Shown: positions 41,913 to 51,509 of the stretch, in pieces
Layout of the letters: every line of letters starts with the position of its first letter
How positions within the stretch are numbered: the stretch's first letter is position 1
Assembly: GCF_017356245.1 (NCBI RefSeq)
Contig: NZ_JAFMZZ010000001.1
Location: forward strand, 3,224,533-3,288,532
Reading direction: 5' to 3'
From: Bordetella petrii
Lineage (GTDB): Bacteria; Pseudomonadota; Gammaproteobacteria; Burkholderiales; Burkholderiaceae_B
DNA: 64,000 nucleotides
Translations under genes and position numbers: made by a program
Notes under the pieces: model-generated
Databases searched by the model: none
The model's input: only the letters and a program-made list of their open reading frames with translations
Told to the model about the DNA's origin: nothing

Positions 41913-41969
41913 GGCCTCGGTGCGTTATAGTTGGCCGGGTCTTTTCGTCTGTTTCCGGGAAACCCTTCC

Positions 41970-42308
41970 ATGAATTTACGATGCATCGCGGCGCTGGCAT
42001 TGGCCGGCGCGCTGGCCGGTTGCGCAAGTGTCAAAGACATCCGCGAACGCGATCCGGTGTTCTTCGGCTCGACCGCGCGCAGCGCCGACCAATACGTCAC
42101 CTGCGTGGAATCGGCCTGGCAGGGCAACGGTACCACCGCCGAGCGCCAGACGGTGCGCAACGGCTACGAGCTGATCGTGCCCGGCACGATGGGCGTCGAA
42201 GCCGTGCTGACCGCCACGACCTGGAAGGGCAAGACCGACGTGCGCCTGTCCACCCGCATTCCGCGCTACGGCACCGCGCTGGTCGAGGCGGCCAACCTGT
42301 GCATGTAG
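41970..42308 (+). CDS. Small lipoprotein of unknown function
   Basis: The 112-aa product begins MNLRCIAALALAGALAGCAS, a short signal peptide with lipobox LAGC (Cys18). The mature part has two further Cys residues (VTCVESA and ANLCM) that could form a disulfide. No known family is recognised. A GTG ten bases before its end starts the M23 peptidase gene, so the two overlap and are probably coupled. Confidence 0.75.
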   Translation: MNLRCIAALALAGALAGCASVKDIRERDPVFFGSTARSADQYVTCVESAWQGNGTTAERQTVRNGYELIVPGTMGVEAVLTATTWKGKTDVRLSTRIPRYGTALVEAANLCM

Positions 42309-43177
42309 CCGGCCTGCCGCTGCGCCGGCGCCTGGCCCGCGCGGCCAGGCGGCTGGCCCTGCTGGCCGCGGCCTGCGGCATCGCCGCCGCGGCGCAGGCG
42401 CAGGGCTATATCAGCCGCAAGCTCGACGTGCCCGTGCCCGGCGGCGTGGCGGTGGTGGCGCTGGGCGCGGCCGAGCGCGCGCCGCAGGCCAGCTACGACG
42501 GCCACCGGGTCATGGTCATACGCGACAGCGACGGACAATGGATTGCCGTGGTGGGCATTGCGCTGGACGCCAAGCCCGGCCGCCACACGCTGCAAGTGCA
42601 GGGCGGCGCGCCGGTGGCCTTCCAGGTGGGCACTAAAGAATATGCCGCGCAGCACATCAAGCTGAAAAACCGCCGGCAGGTCACCCCCAACCCCGACGAC
42701 CTCAAGCGCATCGAGCACGAGCTCGACCTGCAGCTGGCCGCCTACGCGGCTTTCCGCGAGGGCGTCATCCCCAGCAACGTCATGCTCGACCGGCCTGTCG
42801 ACGGCCGCCTGTCCAGCCCGTTCGGGCTGCGGCGCTTTTTCAACGGGCAAGAGCGCAATCCGCATTCGGGCCTGGACTTCGCCGTGCCGGCCGGCACGCC
42901 GGTCAAGGCGCCGGCGGCCGGCCGCGTGGTGCTGGTGGGCAATTACTTCTTCAACGGCAATACGGTGTTCGTCGACCATGGCCAGGGCTTCATCAGCATG
43001 TTCTGCCATTTGTCGGCCATCGACGTGAAAGTGGGCGACGAAGTCGCGCGCGGCGCCGTGGTGGGCAAGGTGGGCAGCACCGGCCGCGCCACCGGGCCGC
43101 ACCTGCACTGGAACATCAGCCTGAACGCCACGCGGGTGGATCCCGCCATTTTCATCGGCGCCGTCACGCGCCCTTGA
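42299..43177 (+). CDS. M23-family peptidoglycan endopeptidase
   Basis: The 292-aa protein has an N-terminal signal peptide (about residues 15-36, ending AQA) and a C-terminal LytM/M23 domain. The zinc ligands are visible as HSGLDF (His and Asp) and the GPHLHW motif. The N-terminal 130 residues resemble the domain found before M23 in Gram-negative cross-link hydrolases. The start is GTG 42299, inside the lipoprotein gene. It overlaps the convergent LysR gene by 14 bases. Confidence 0.9.
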   Translation: MHVAGLPLRRRLARAARRLALLAAACGIAAAAQAQGYISRKLDVPVPGGVAVVALGAAERAPQASYDGHRVMVIRDSDGQWIAVVGIALDAKPGRHTLQVQGGAPVAFQVGTKEYAAQHIKLKNRRQVTPNPDDLKRIEHELDLQLAAYAAFREGVIPSNVMLDRPVDGRLSSPFGLRRFFNGQERNPHSGLDFAVPAGTPVKAPAAGRVVLVGNYFFNGNTVFVDHGQGFISMFCHLSAIDVKVGDEVARGAVVGKVGSTGRATGPHLHWNISLNATRVDPAIFIGAVTRP

Positions 43178-44057
43178 GAGCCATTTCCCGGAAGCGCCGC
43201 AACAGCGGCGCGGCATCGTCGGCGCGGTAGGCCAGCAGCACGCGGCTGGCCGCGTCGCGCGTATCCAGCGCGCAGTACGCCACCCCGGGGATGCCGGTTT
43301 TCATGTAAGTGTCGGGCAGCACCGAGATGCCCATGCCCGCCGCGACCAGGCCGATGATGGTGGCGCCTTCGCGGGCCTCTTGCCGCACGTGCGGCGCGAA
43401 GCCGGCGCGGCTGGCCAGCACCGTGACGTGTTCGAACAGCCCGCAGCCCAGCCCGCGCGGGAACAGGATGAACGATTCGTCGGCCAGCGCCGCCATCGGC
43501 AGCGGCCCTGGCCGGCCGGCCAGGGGGTGGCCCGCCGGCAATACCGCCATCAGCCGGTCGGCCCACAGCTGCGCCACGGCAATGTTGGCCGGCGGCTCGA
43601 ACAGGGGCGAGGGGCGCAGGAAGCCGATGTCCACGCTTTTGTCGGCCAGGGCGCGCAGCTGCTGGCCGGTGGACAGGTGGATCAGGTCGGCCCGGGCGCC
43701 TGGGTGGCGGCCGCGGAACGCCTGCACGATCTGCGGAAAGGCCTCGAACATGGGCACCGAGGCCGTGAACGAGATGCGTAGCTCGCCGGCTTCGCCGCGC
43801 GCGGCCTGGCGCACCACGTCGCCGGCGCGTTCCAGGTGGGCCAGGGCATGGCGCGCCTGTTCCAGGAACAGCGCGCCCGCTTCGGTAAGCGCCACCTTGC
43901 GGTTGCTGCGGTTCAGCAGTACCGAGCCCAGTTCTTCTTCCAGGGCCTTGACCTGCAGGCTGAGCGGCGGCTGGCTGACGTGCAGGCGGCGCGCGGCGCC
44001 GCTGAAGCTGAGTTCCTCGGCCACCGCGACGAAATAGCGAAGCTGGCGGAAATCCAT
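43164..44057 (-). CDS. LysR-family transcriptional regulator
   Basis: The 297-aa regulator has a winged helix-turn-helix at residues 1-60 (FVAVAEELSFSGAARRLHVSQPPLSLQVKALEEELG) and an effector-binding domain after residue 90. It diverges from the TctC-galB-galC genes, so it probably controls them and senses an aromatic-acid intermediate. An AT-rich inverted repeat with the T-N11-A form lies immediately upstream. Confidence 0.92.
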   Translation of the reverse strand: MDFRQLRYFVAVAEELSFSGAARRLHVSQPPLSLQVKALEEELGSVLLNRSNRKVALTEAGALFLEQARHALAHLERAGDVVRQAARGEAGELRISFTASVPMFEAFPQIVQAFRGRHPGARADLIHLSTGQQLRALADKSVDIGFLRPSPLFEPPANIAVAQLWADRLMAVLPAGHPLAGRPGPLPMAALADESFILFPRGLGCGLFEHVTVLASRAGFAPHVRQEAREGATIIGLVAAGMGISVLPDTYMKTGIPGVAYCALDTRDAASRVLLAYRADDAAPLLRRFREMALKGA

Positions 44058-44059
44058 GG

Positions 44060-44078
44060 TTATTTGGTTTTTAAATAA
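44060..44078. promoter_or_regulatory. Candidate LysR-type operator
   Basis: TTATTT (44060-44065) and AAATAA (44073-44078) form an inverted repeat around seven bases and contain the T-N11-A core of LysR sites. It abuts the LysR start codon, the usual place for an autoregulatory site in a divergent promoter. Confidence 0.5.
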
Positions 44079-44152
44079 ATAGAAGCAAAAAACGGTATTG
44101 GACGATATTAATCGCGCGGGCCATCATTTCCAAACCACAACAGGAGACTCCT

Positions 44153-45154
44153 ATGGCAAACGCACGCCAGAAGAATACCTACATCAGCGCCTGGCGCGGC
44201 CTGGCCGCTGCCCTGGGGCTGGCCGGCGCCCTGGCGGCCCCGGCCGCCCATGCCGCTGACTTCCCGTCGCACCCGATCCGCATCGTGGTGCCCTATGCCG
44301 CCGGAGGCGGCGTCGACATCGTGACCCGGCTGGTCGGCGAAAAAATGGGCGAAGCGCTGGGCCAGCCCATTATTGTCGACAACCGCCCCGGCGCCGCCAC
44401 CAATATCGGCATGGGCGCGGTGGCCCAGGCCGACCCCGACGGCTATACGCTGCTGACCGCCTCGAACACCCTGGCCAGCAACGCGTCGCTGTTTTCCAAG
44501 CTGAACTTCGATCCCGCCCACGACTTCACCCCGGTGGGCAGCATCGGCTACGCGCCGCTGGTCGTGGTGGTGCCGCAGCCGTCGCCGGCCAAGACCCTGA
44601 AAGACCTGGTCGCCTATGGCAAGGCCCACCCCGGCAAGCTGACGTATGCGTCGGCCGGCAACGGCAGCTCGGGCCACCTGGCCAGCGAACTGCTGAAGGC
44701 CGAAGGCGGCTTCGACGCGCTGCACGTGCCATACAAGGGCGGCGCGCCCGCCATTACCGACCTCTTGGGCCAGCGCATCGATTTCATGTCGATCAACCCG
44801 CTGGAAGTGATTTCGCACATCCAGGCCGGCAAGCTGCGCGCGCTGGCGGTGCTGAACGCCCAGCCGGCGGCGCTGCTGCCCGACGTGCCCACCACGGCGT
44901 CGCTGGGCCTGCCGCAGGCGGTGGCCACGGTGTGGTGGGGCCTGATCGGCCCGCGCGGCCTGCCCGAGCCGGTGGTGCAGCGCCTGAACGGCGCCCTGCA
45001 GCAGGCGCTGAACGACCCCGCGGTGCAGAAGCGCCTGGCGGAACTGGGCGCGGTGCCCACGCCCGGCAGCGCCGCGCAGTTCGGCACGTTCGTGGCGGGC
45101 GAGACCGCGAAATGGAGCAAGGTGATCAAGCAGGCCGGCATCAAGGCCGATTGA
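44153..45154 (+). CDS. Bug/TctC-family periplasmic solute-binding protein
   Basis: The 333-aa protein has a signal peptide ending AAHA (about residue 35) and the Bug-family fold: PIRIVVPYAAGGGVDIVTRLVGEKM, IVDNRPGAATNIGMGAVAQADPDGYTLL and HVPYKGGAPAITDLLGQRIDFM. These proteins bind carboxylic acids with high affinity for TctAB-type transporters. No TctAB genes are adjacent. Beside galB and galC the ligand may be an aromatic acid, an inference. Confidence 0.92.
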   Translation: MANARQKNTYISAWRGLAAALGLAGALAAPAAHAADFPSHPIRIVVPYAAGGGVDIVTRLVGEKMGEALGQPIIVDNRPGAATNIGMGAVAQADPDGYTLLTASNTLASNASLFSKLNFDPAHDFTPVGSIGYAPLVVVVPQPSPAKTLKDLVAYGKAHPGKLTYASAGNGSSGHLASELLKAEGGFDALHVPYKGGAPAITDLLGQRIDFMSINPLEVISHIQAGKLRALAVLNAQPAALLPDVPTTASLGLPQAVATVWWGLIGPRGLPEPVVQRLNGALQQALNDPAVQKRLAELGAVPTPGSAAQFGTFVAGETAKWSKVIKQAGIKAD

Positions 45155-45209
45155 GCGGGCAACCCGAAGGCGGCGCCGCGCCGCCTTCGACTAGACGAGA
45201 GACTCTGTA

Positions 45210-45929
45210 ATGCAAACATCGAAGCACGGCCTGGTGGTCAGCGCCCATTCGGCCGATTTTGTGTGGCGCGCCGGCGGCGCCATTGCCCTGTATGCCCGGC
45301 GCGGCTGGACCATGACCGTGGTGTGCCTGTCGTTCGGCGAGCGCGGCGAATCGGCCAAGCTGTGGCGCCAGCCCGGCATGACGCTGGAGCGCGTCAAGCA
45401 GGACCGCCGCGCCGAGGCCGAGCGCGCCGCCGAAGTGCTGGGCGCGCAAATCCGTTTCCTGGACCTGGGCGATTACCCCCTGCGCGTGTCCGATGAGGCC
45501 CTGTACCAATTGGCGGATATCTACCGCGAACTGCGGCCGGCCTTCGTGTTGACGCATTCGCAGCGCGATCCGTACAACTTCGACCACCCCCTGGCCACGC
45601 ACGTGGCGCAGGAAGCCCGCGTCATTGCCCAGGCCCACGGCCATGCGCCGGGCCAGCCGGTGCTGGGCGCGCCGCCGGTGTTCCTGTTCGAGCCGCACCA
45701 GCCCGAGCAATGCGAGTGGAAGCCGCAAGTGCTGCTGGACATTACCGAGGTGTGGGACAAGAAGCGCCAGGCATTCGAGCTGATGGCGGCGCAGGAACAT
45801 CTGTGGGAATACTACACGCGCGTGGCCTTGCAGCGCGGCGTGCAGGCATCGCGCAATTCGGATGCGAAGATCCGCTATGCCGAGGCCTACCAGCGGGTGT
45901 TTCCGCAAGTGACCGGAGAACTGGCATGA
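45210..45929 (+). CDS. galB: 4-oxalomesaconate hydratase GalB (PIG-L family)
   Basis: GalB hydrates 4-oxalomesaconate to 4-carboxy-4-hydroxy-2-oxoadipate in gallate and protocatechuate 4,5-cleavage. The 239-aa protein has a PIG-L fold with [18 protein letters not shown] near residues 11-28 in place of the deacetylase HPDD, the feature of GalB, and the later metal His in [14 protein letters not shown]. The next gene encodes the enzyme for the following step, which supports the call. Its stop overlaps that gene (ATGA). Confidence 0.85.
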   Translation: MQTSKHGLVVSAHSADFVWRAGGAIALYARRGWTMTVVCLSFGERGESAKLWRQPGMTLERVKQDRRAEAERAAEVLGAQIRFLDLGDYPLRVSDEALYQLADIYRELRPAFVLTHSQRDPYNFDHPLATHVAQEARVIAQAHGHAPGQPVLGAPPVFLFEPHQPEQCEWKPQVLLDITEVWDKKRQAFELMAAQEHLWEYYTRVALQRGVQASRNSDAKIRYAEAYQRVFPQVTGELA

Positions 45930-46651
45930 GCGGGGTGCCTGCGCGCCAGGTGGCCGTGCGGCACATCGAACGCGCCGACGCCGCCGTGGTGGCGCGCCTG
46001 GCCCAGGCTGGCGTGGCCACCGCGCACGAGGCGCAGGGCCGCGCCGGCCTGCTGCAGCCCGGCATGCGCCCCATCTACGCGGGCGCGGCCATCGCCGGCA
46101 GCGCGGTCACGGTGCTGGCGCACCCGGGCGACAACTGGATGCTGCATGTGGCGGCCGAGCTGTGCCAGCCCGGCGATGTGCTGGTGGTGGCCTGCAGCGC
46201 CGAGAACCGCGACGGCATGTTCGGTGAATTACTGGCCACGTCGCTGCGCGCGCGCGGCGTGGCCGGGCTGGTCATCGACGCGGGCTGCCGCGATGTGCAG
46301 GCGCTGACGGCCATGGCCTTTCCGGTGTGGTCGCGCGCGGTCTCGGCCAAGGGCACCATCAAGGCCACGCCGGGCTCGGTGAACCTGCCGGTGGTGTGCG
46401 CAGGCGCGTTGGTGCATGCGGGCGACGTGGTGGTGGCCGACGACGACGGCGTATGCGTGGTGCCGCGCGCTCAGGCCGCGGCAGTGGCCGATGCCTGCGA
46501 TGCGCGGCTGCGCAAAGAGGCCGTCAACCGCGCGCGCCTGGCGGCGGGCGAACTGGGACTGGATATCTATGGCATGCGCCCGGCGCTGGAGCGGGCGGGC
46601 CTGGTCTATGTAGACCGGCTGTCCGACCTGGACGCCGCGCCGCGGCCGTAG
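45926..46651 (+). CDS. galC: 4-carboxy-4-hydroxy-2-oxoadipate aldolase (RraA fold)
   Basis: This aldolase splits 4-carboxy-4-hydroxy-2-oxoadipate into pyruvate and oxaloacetate, ending the 4,5-cleavage pathway (LigK/GalC). The 241-aa protein has the RraA-type fold with [17 protein letters not shown], whose D-x-x-R-D residues bind magnesium and substrate, and [17 protein letters not shown]. It starts inside the galB stop. The ring-cleaving dioxygenase (galA or ligAB) is not in the window. Confidence 0.87.
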   Translation: MSGVPARQVAVRHIERADAAVVARLAQAGVATAHEAQGRAGLLQPGMRPIYAGAAIAGSAVTVLAHPGDNWMLHVAAELCQPGDVLVVACSAENRDGMFGELLATSLRARGVAGLVIDAGCRDVQALTAMAFPVWSRAVSAKGTIKATPGSVNLPVVCAGALVHAGDVVVADDDGVCVVPRAQAAAVADACDARLRKEAVNRARLAAGELGLDIYGMRPALERAGLVYVDRLSDLDAAPRP

Positions 46652-46673
46652 CGGCGGGCGGGCCGCCGGCCCG

Positions 46674-46949
46674 TCAGGCGTCGGCGGTAGAAGGCGACAG
46701 GCTCTGGTAGCGCCGTTCGGCGTATTGCAGGTCGTGTACGGCCGCCTGGTGCAGGCGGCGCTGCTCTTCCAGGCAATTGTCGTATTTGATGCGAGCCTGG
46801 GCGTAGGTCAGGCCGGTGGCGCGCAGGCTGTGGATGAACGCAGCGCGCGATTGCCGCAGCAGGCGCAGGCCCTGTTCGCCCTGTTCGACCACGCGCTGGG
46901 CCTGGGCCACGCGCTGGGCGGCGGCCTGGGGCGATTCGGGCGTATCCAT
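46674..46949 (-). CDS. Small helical protein of unknown function
   Basis: The 91-aa product is rich in Gln, Arg and Ala and is predicted helical, perhaps a short coiled coil (RVAQAQRVVEQGEQGLRLLRQS). A single Cys is present and no signal peptide. No family is recognised. It follows infA on the same strand, 44 bases away, and may share its message. It is convergent with galC. Confidence 0.6.
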   Translation of the reverse strand: MDTPESPQAAAQRVAQAQRVVEQGEQGLRLLRQSRAAFIHSLRATGLTYAQARIKYDNCLEEQRRLHQAAVHDLQYAERRYQSLSPSTADA

Positions 46950-46993
46950 GGCAATGCAATAGGCGTGCGCGGCGCGCCGTGCCCGGCGGCGCT

Positions 46994-47257
46994 TTAGCGG
47001 CGGCGCTGCGGCGGACGCGAGGTGCTGGGCGCGCGTTCGTCTTTGTGGCGGAAGTTGATGCGGCCCTTGGTCAGGTCGTAGGGCGACATTTCCAGGGTGA
47101 CGCGGTCGCCCGCCAGGATGCGGATGCGGTGCTTGCGGATGCGGCCCGAGGCGTAGGCGCCCACTTCGATGCCGTTGTCCAGGGTGACGCGGTAGCGGCT
47201 GTCGGGCAGCACTTCGTCAACGATGCCATCGAGTTCGATCAGTTCTTCTTTTGCCAT
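46994..47257 (-). CDS. infA: Translation initiation factor IF-1 (extended form)
   Basis: IF-1 is an S1-fold protein that binds the ribosomal A site during initiation. The 87-aa protein has the full S1 core ([53 protein letters not shown]) and then a basic tail of about 15 residues ending PPQRRR, beyond the usual 72 aa. It stands outside any ribosomal protein cluster, so it is probably a second infA copy, as in Bordetella. Confidence 0.92.
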   Translation of the reverse strand: MAKEELIELDGIVDEVLPDSRYRVTLDNGIEVGAYASGRIRKHRIRILAGDRVTLEMSPYDLTKGRINFRHKDERAPSTSRPPQRRR

Positions 47258-47688
47258 ATATGACTCTCCTTGGTCGTTGCGCGCGCGCACCGTCGTGGCA
47301 CGGTGCGCGTGCCGCCGGCAGGCGGCATGCGCGGGACCCAAGCGGGCTTGGGCCAGCGGTGGAACGTAAAACGTCCCGGCTGGTGGATGGGTACACGGCC
47401 AGGGAACCTGGGCGGGTACTCACGCCGCTGGGGCGATATGCGCGCTGGGCGCGGCTTGGTCGCGGCACTACGCCAGGCGCAACACCGGAAGAAGCGGGAA
47501 GGGCCGTGCCGATAGAGCAAAACTTATGCACGGAACAATCAAAGATAGTACTCCAATCGCGCTTATTTGACCAGGGTTTTCCCGGATTTTGGTTTTTTTA
47601 CCGGGATTCGTGTCGATTTTGCCCGGATTCGGCCGTCGTGGCTATAGAAAGGCCGATTGGCCTCTCATCAACTCCTGGGAGAACAACC
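47258..47688. other. 431-base intergenic region upstream of infA
   Basis: No convincing gene is seen; short open frames here lack family matches. On the infA side there is a strong hairpin (GCACCGT at 47288-47294 pairing with ACGGTGC) that would lie in the infA leader, and on the other side a triple CCCGGATT-like repeat near 47580-47635. Confidence 0.6.
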
Positions 47689-48048
47689 ATGCGTGTAATG
47701 GTCATCGTGAAGGCAACGGAAGATAGCGAAGCCGGCGTCCCGCCCTCGGCCGAACTGCTGCAGGCCATGGGACAGTACAACGAAACCCTGATCAAGGCCG
47801 GGGTGATGCTCAACGGCGACGGCCTGCGCCCCTCGTCCCAGGGCAAGCGGGTGGCCTTCGACGGGGCCGACCGCCATGTCACGGACGGGCCGTTTGCCGA
47901 AACCCGCGAGCTGGTGGCGGGCTTCTGGGTGTGGCAGGTCAAGGACATGGACGAAGCCGTGCAATGGGTAAAGCGGTGCCCCAACCCCATGCCCGGGCCC
48001 AGCGATATCGAGATCCGCCCGCTGTACGAGGCCTCGGACTTCGCCTGA
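47689..48048 (+). CDS. YciI-like DGPF-domain protein
   Basis: The 119-aa protein has the family features MRVMVIVKATEDSEAG at the start and VTDGPFAETRELVAGFWVWQVKDMDEAVQWVKRCP, with the DGPF motif. Members have a ferredoxin-like fold and often sit beside ECF sigma factor genes, but none is here. Its biochemical role is unknown. A GGGAG site precedes the ATG. Confidence 0.9.
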   Translation: MRVMVIVKATEDSEAGVPPSAELLQAMGQYNETLIKAGVMLNGDGLRPSSQGKRVAFDGADRHVTDGPFAETRELVAGFWVWQVKDMDEAVQWVKRCPNPMPGPSDIEIRPLYEASDFA

Positions 48049-48084
48049 TGGCGGCCCGGCGAGGGGTGGGCGGGGCCCGCGCGC

Positions 48085-48492
48085 CTACTCGTGGCCAGGC
48101 CCCGCTTGCGGATACTGCGGCAGGTCGTCGGTGATGTCGTACCACGGCGCCTTGTTGGCCACGTGCACGTGGCAGGCGGCCTTGATGCCGGGGTTGTCGT
48201 CCAGGGCGCCCAGCGGCAGGCCGTAGGTGTCGGGGGTCTGGTCGAAGCGCGACAGCAGCGGCGTGCCGCAGGCGCCGCAAAAACCGCGGTAATTGCCGGG
48301 CGACGAGCTGTACCACGTGACGTGGTTCTCGCCGCGCGTCCAGGCGAAATCTTTCGACTGCACGGTGGCGCGCGTGCGGAAGGCCGCGCCATGAGCCTTG
48401 CGGCACATCACGCAATGGCAATTCATCGCCTGGGTCAGCGGGCCCGAGATCTCGTAGGCCACGCGGCTGCACAGGCAGGAACCTCTCAGCAT
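48085..48492 (-). CDS. GFA-family zinc protein (CENP-V/GFA)
   Basis: The 135-aa protein has the GFA zinc-binding Cys pattern: GSCLCSRVAY, CHCVMCRKAHGAAF and FCGACGTPLLSRF. The founding member was described as glutathione-dependent formaldehyde-activating enzyme, but that activity is disputed and most members are uncharacterised. ATG 48492 is chosen over an upstream ATG because the Cys motif starts at the usual distance. A second member lies at 62698. Confidence 0.88.
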   Translation of the reverse strand: MLRGSCLCSRVAYEISGPLTQAMNCHCVMCRKAHGAAFRTRATVQSKDFAWTRGENHVTWYSSSPGNYRGFCGACGTPLLSRFDQTPDTYGLPLGALDDNPGIKAACHVHVANKAPWYDITDDLPQYPQAGPGHE

Positions 48493-48611
48493 GTCGTGCT
48501 CCGGGGTCAGAGAAAACCCCAATATATACCGGCGCCGTCCGGCCGGTTTGTGACGATTCGGTTGCAGGACATCCGCCCGTCACCATTTCGCCGGGCAAGG
48601 GCGGCGCGCGC

Positions 48612-48645
48612 CGGTCATCACCCTGTCACCCCCCTTCCACAGAAT
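48612..48645 (+). promoter_or_regulatory. PHO box and -10 of phnCDE
   Basis: CGGTCAT-CACC-CTGTCAC (48612-48629) matches both seven-base PhoB half-sites at six of seven positions with the right 11-base period. A -10-like CAGAAT lies ten bases further (48640-48645), the normal PhoB promoter spacing. This predicts activation of the transporter under phosphate starvation. Confidence 0.65.
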
Positions 48646-48675
48646 GCCGTTCATGGTTCGTCAAGGGGATAATTC

Positions 48676-49518
48676 ATGACCAACGCAATCGAGGTGCGCG
48701 GCCTCAGCAAGTCCTTCCGCGCCGGCGCCAAGGCGCTGGACGACGTGAACCTGGCGGTGGCGCCGGGCGAAATGGTGGCGCTGCTGGGCGCGTCGGGGTC
48801 GGGCAAGTCGACGCTGCTGCGCCACCTGGCCGGCTTCATCGCGGCCGATCCGGGCAGCAGCAGCGTCATGGTGAACGGCCAGCCCATCCAGCGCGACGGC
48901 CGCATCAGCCCGCGGGTGCGCGGCGCGCGCGCCGGCATCGGCTTTGTATTCCAGCAATTCAACCTGGTGGGCCGCCTGCCCGTCATTACCAATGTGCTGA
49001 CCGGCCTGCTGCCCCGCGTGCCGCTGTGGCGCAGCCTGCTGCGCTATTTCCGCCGCGCCGAGGTGCAGCTCGGCCTGGACGCCTTGGCTCAGGTTGGTAT
49101 AGACGACTATGCATTTCAGCGCGCCTCGACCCTGTCGGGCGGGCAGCAGCAGCGCGCCGCCATCGCACGCACGCTGGTGCAGAACGCCCGCGTGATCCTG
49201 GCCGATGAGCCGATCGCTTCGCTGGACCCGGAATCGTCGCGCCGCGTGATGGATACGCTGGCGCACATCAACCGCAGCCGCAAAGTGGCCGTGGTGGTGT
49301 CGCTGCACCAGGTCGACGTGGCGCTGCGCTATTGCGCGCGCGTGGTGGCCCTGCGCCACGGCCGGGTGGTGTACGACGGCCCGGCCGCCGAGCTGACCGA
49401 ATCGATGCTGCGCGATCTGTATGGCGCCGACGTCGCCGAGCTGCTGCCGCACGACGGCGGGCGCGCCGCGCAGCCATCGACCCTGATCGAGCCGCGGCCG
49501 CTGGCCGCCGCGGCCTGA
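48676..49518 (+). CDS. phnC: Phosphonate ABC transporter, ATP-binding protein
   Basis: PhnC powers uptake of phosphonates with PhnD and PhnE. The 280-aa ATPase has Walker [10 protein letters not shown] near residue 40, signature [13 protein letters not shown] and Walker [16 protein letters not shown]. The insert [25 protein letters not shown] is typical of PhnC. It is the first gene of phnCDE, which has its own PHO-type promoter. Confidence 0.95.
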   Translation: MTNAIEVRGLSKSFRAGAKALDDVNLAVAPGEMVALLGASGSGKSTLLRHLAGFIAADPGSSSVMVNGQPIQRDGRISPRVRGARAGIGFVFQQFNLVGRLPVITNVLTGLLPRVPLWRSLLRYFRRAEVQLGLDALAQVGIDDYAFQRASTLSGGQQQRAAIARTLVQNARVILADEPIASLDPESSRRVMDTLAHINRSRKVAVVVSLHQVDVALRYCARVVALRHGRVVYDGPAAELTESMLRDLYGADVAELLPHDGGRAAQPSTLIEPRPLAAAA

Positions 49519-49554
49519 ACCCCGAACCCCGATTTCCCCACGGAGTGTCCACTT

Positions 49555-50538
49555 ATGCTACGCAGAACTTTTTGTGCCCTGGCCGCCGCGACGGTCCTGT
49601 CTTCCGCCGCCTGGGCGCAGGATGCCAAACCGTTGAATTTCGGCATCATTTCCACGGAGTCGTCCACCAACCTGAAGCAGGCCTGGCAGCCGCTGATCGA
49701 TGACCTGAGCAAGGCGGTGGGCGTGCCCGTCAAGCCGTTCTTCGCCTCGGACTACGCCGGCATCATCGAAGGCATGCGCTTCAACAAGGTGCAGCTGGGC
49801 TGGTTCGGCAACAAGTCGGCCATGGAAGCCGTGGACCGCGCCAAGGGCGAAGTGTTCGCCTCGGTAATCGACAAGGACGGCAACCCCGGCTACTGGTCGG
49901 TGCTGCTGGTCAACAAGGACAGCAACCTGAAGACGCTGGACGACGTGCTGAAGAACGGCAAGCAGCTGAGCTACGGCGCGGGCGACCCCAATTCGACCTC
50001 GGGCACGCTGGTGCCCGGCTACTTCCTGTGGGGCGCGCACCGCATCGACCCCAAGACCTTCTTCAAGACCGTGCGCGCGTCCAACCATGAAAGCAACCTG
50101 CTGTCGGTGATCAACAAGCAGGTGGACGTGGCCATCAACAACACCGAAATGCTGGAGCGCTACCGCGTGAACACCGGCAAGGATGCCACCGAATCGGTGC
50201 GCATCCTGTGGAAGTCGCCGCTGATCCCGGCCGACCCGATGGTGGTGCGCAGCGACCTGCCGGCCGACGTGAAGCAGCGCATCCAGGCGTTCTTCGTGAA
50301 CTACGGCAAGGGCGCCGACGCCGAGCGCCAGCAGAAAGTGCTGGCCGGCCTGACCTACAAGGGTTTCCGCGCTTCCAGCAACGCGCAGCTGGTGCCGATC
50401 CGCCAGATGGAACTGGCCAAGACCAAGATCCACGTCGAAACCGACACCACGCTGAGCGCCGCCGACAAGAAGGCGAAGCTGGCCGAGCTGGATCGCCAAC
50501 TGGCCGAGCTGGACAAGCTGGCGGCCAAGCCGCAGTAA
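49555..50538 (+). CDS. phnD: Phosphonate-binding periplasmic protein
   Basis: PhnD captures phosphonates in the periplasm and passes them to PhnCE. The 327-aa protein has a signal peptide cleaved after AWA (about residue 21), then [30 protein letters not shown] and [17 protein letters not shown], the ligand-binding serine-rich loop. The last 50 residues are charged and helical. It lies between phnC and phnE with short gaps. Confidence 0.95.
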   Translation: MLRRTFCALAAATVLSSAAWAQDAKPLNFGIISTESSTNLKQAWQPLIDDLSKAVGVPVKPFFASDYAGIIEGMRFNKVQLGWFGNKSAMEAVDRAKGEVFASVIDKDGNPGYWSVLLVNKDSNLKTLDDVLKNGKQLSYGAGDPNSTSGTLVPGYFLWGAHRIDPKTFFKTVRASNHESNLLSVINKQVDVAINNTEMLERYRVNTGKDATESVRILWKSPLIPADPMVVRSDLPADVKQRIQAFFVNYGKGADAERQQKVLAGLTYKGFRASSNAQLVPIRQMELAKTKIHVETDTTLSAADKKAKLAELDRQLAELDKLAAKPQ

Positions 50539-50605
50539 GCCGCGGCGCCGGCCCGCATGGCGCGGGCCGGCGCGCGTTTCTTTGCCTTTCGCACGGATTT
50601 TCCCC

Positions 50606-51400
50606 ATGAGCACTGTTCTTACGCCTGCCCGCCATCCCGCCGCGGCGCGATCTTCTCTGCCCGGCCTGCTGGTATGGGGCGTGGTGCTGGCGTTGCTGAT
50701 GCTGTCGTGGCGCGGCGCCGACATGCGCCCGCTGGATCTGGTGACCGAGTCCGGCAACATGGCCGCCTACGCGGCCGATTTTTTTCCGCCGAATTTCCGC
50801 GACTGGCGCATGTACATGGACGAGATGCTGGTGACGGTGCAGATCGCCATCTGGGGCACGTTCCTGGCCATTGCCATGGCGGTGCCGTTCGGGCTGCTGT
50901 GCTCGGCCAATATCGTGCCACCCTGGGTGTACCAGCCGATGCGCCGCCTGATGGATGCCTGCCGCGCCATCAATGAAATGGTGTTCGCCATGCTGTTTAT
51001 CGTGGCGGTGGGGCTGGGGCCGTTCGCGGGCGTGCTGGCGCTGTGGGTGCACACCACCGGGGTGCTGGCCAAGCTGTTCGCCGAGGCGGTCGAGGCCATC
51101 GACCCGCGCCCGGTGGAAGGAGTGCGTGCCACGGGCGCGAACGCGGTCGAGGAAGTGGTCTACGGGGTGATTCCCCAGGTGCTGCCGCTGTGGATCTCGT
51201 TTTCGCTGTACCGGTTCGAATCGAACGTGCGGTCGGCTTCGGTGGTGGGCATTGTGGGCGCGGGCGGGATCGGCACGGTGCTGTGGGAAATCATCCGCAG
51301 CTTCCAGTATGCCGAGACCTGCGCGGTGATGATCATCATCGTGGGGTTTGTGGTGGTGATCGATCTGTTGTCGGCGCGGATCCGCAAGGCCTTGATCTGA
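50606..51400 (+). CDS. phnE: Phosphonate ABC transporter permease
   Basis: PhnE is the membrane channel of the transporter. The 264-aa protein has about six helices and the binding-protein-dependent permease loop [24 protein letters not shown] (EAA motif) that contacts PhnC. ATG 50606 gives the family start; the frame is open to 50582. It ends phnCDE and faces phnN across 109 bases. Confidence 0.93.
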   Translation: MSTVLTPARHPAAARSSLPGLLVWGVVLALLMLSWRGADMRPLDLVTESGNMAAYAADFFPPNFRDWRMYMDEMLVTVQIAIWGTFLAIAMAVPFGLLCSANIVPPWVYQPMRRLMDACRAINEMVFAMLFIVAVGLGPFAGVLALWVHTTGVLAKLFAEAVEAIDPRPVEGVRATGANAVEEVVYGVIPQVLPLWISFSLYRFESNVRSASVVGIVGAGGIGTVLWEIIRSFQYAETCAVMIIIVGFVVVIDLLSARIRKALI

Positions 51401-51441
51401 GGGCCTGCTTACGGTTGAACCTGTTCCGAGCCGATGCTTCT

Positions 51442-51462
51442 GGCGCCGCTCTGTGCGGCGCC
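51442..51462. terminator. Convergent hairpin between phnE and phnN
   Basis: GGCGCCGC (51442-51449) and GCGGCGCC (51455-51462) form a perfect eight-pair stem with a five-base loop, with GAAAA on one side. It lies between converging phnE and phnN and could slow polymerase in both directions; the T-runs are short. Confidence 0.45.
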
Positions 51463-51509
51463 GAAAACCATTCAGGGCGGCGTGCGCGAGATCGCGGCAG
51501 GGCGAGACT

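Noticed and set aside
45210..45929. LmbE/PIG-L N-acetylglucosamine deacetylase
   Set aside because: The catalytic HPDD is replaced by HSAD and the neighbour is the CHA aldolase, which fits GalB hydratase better.
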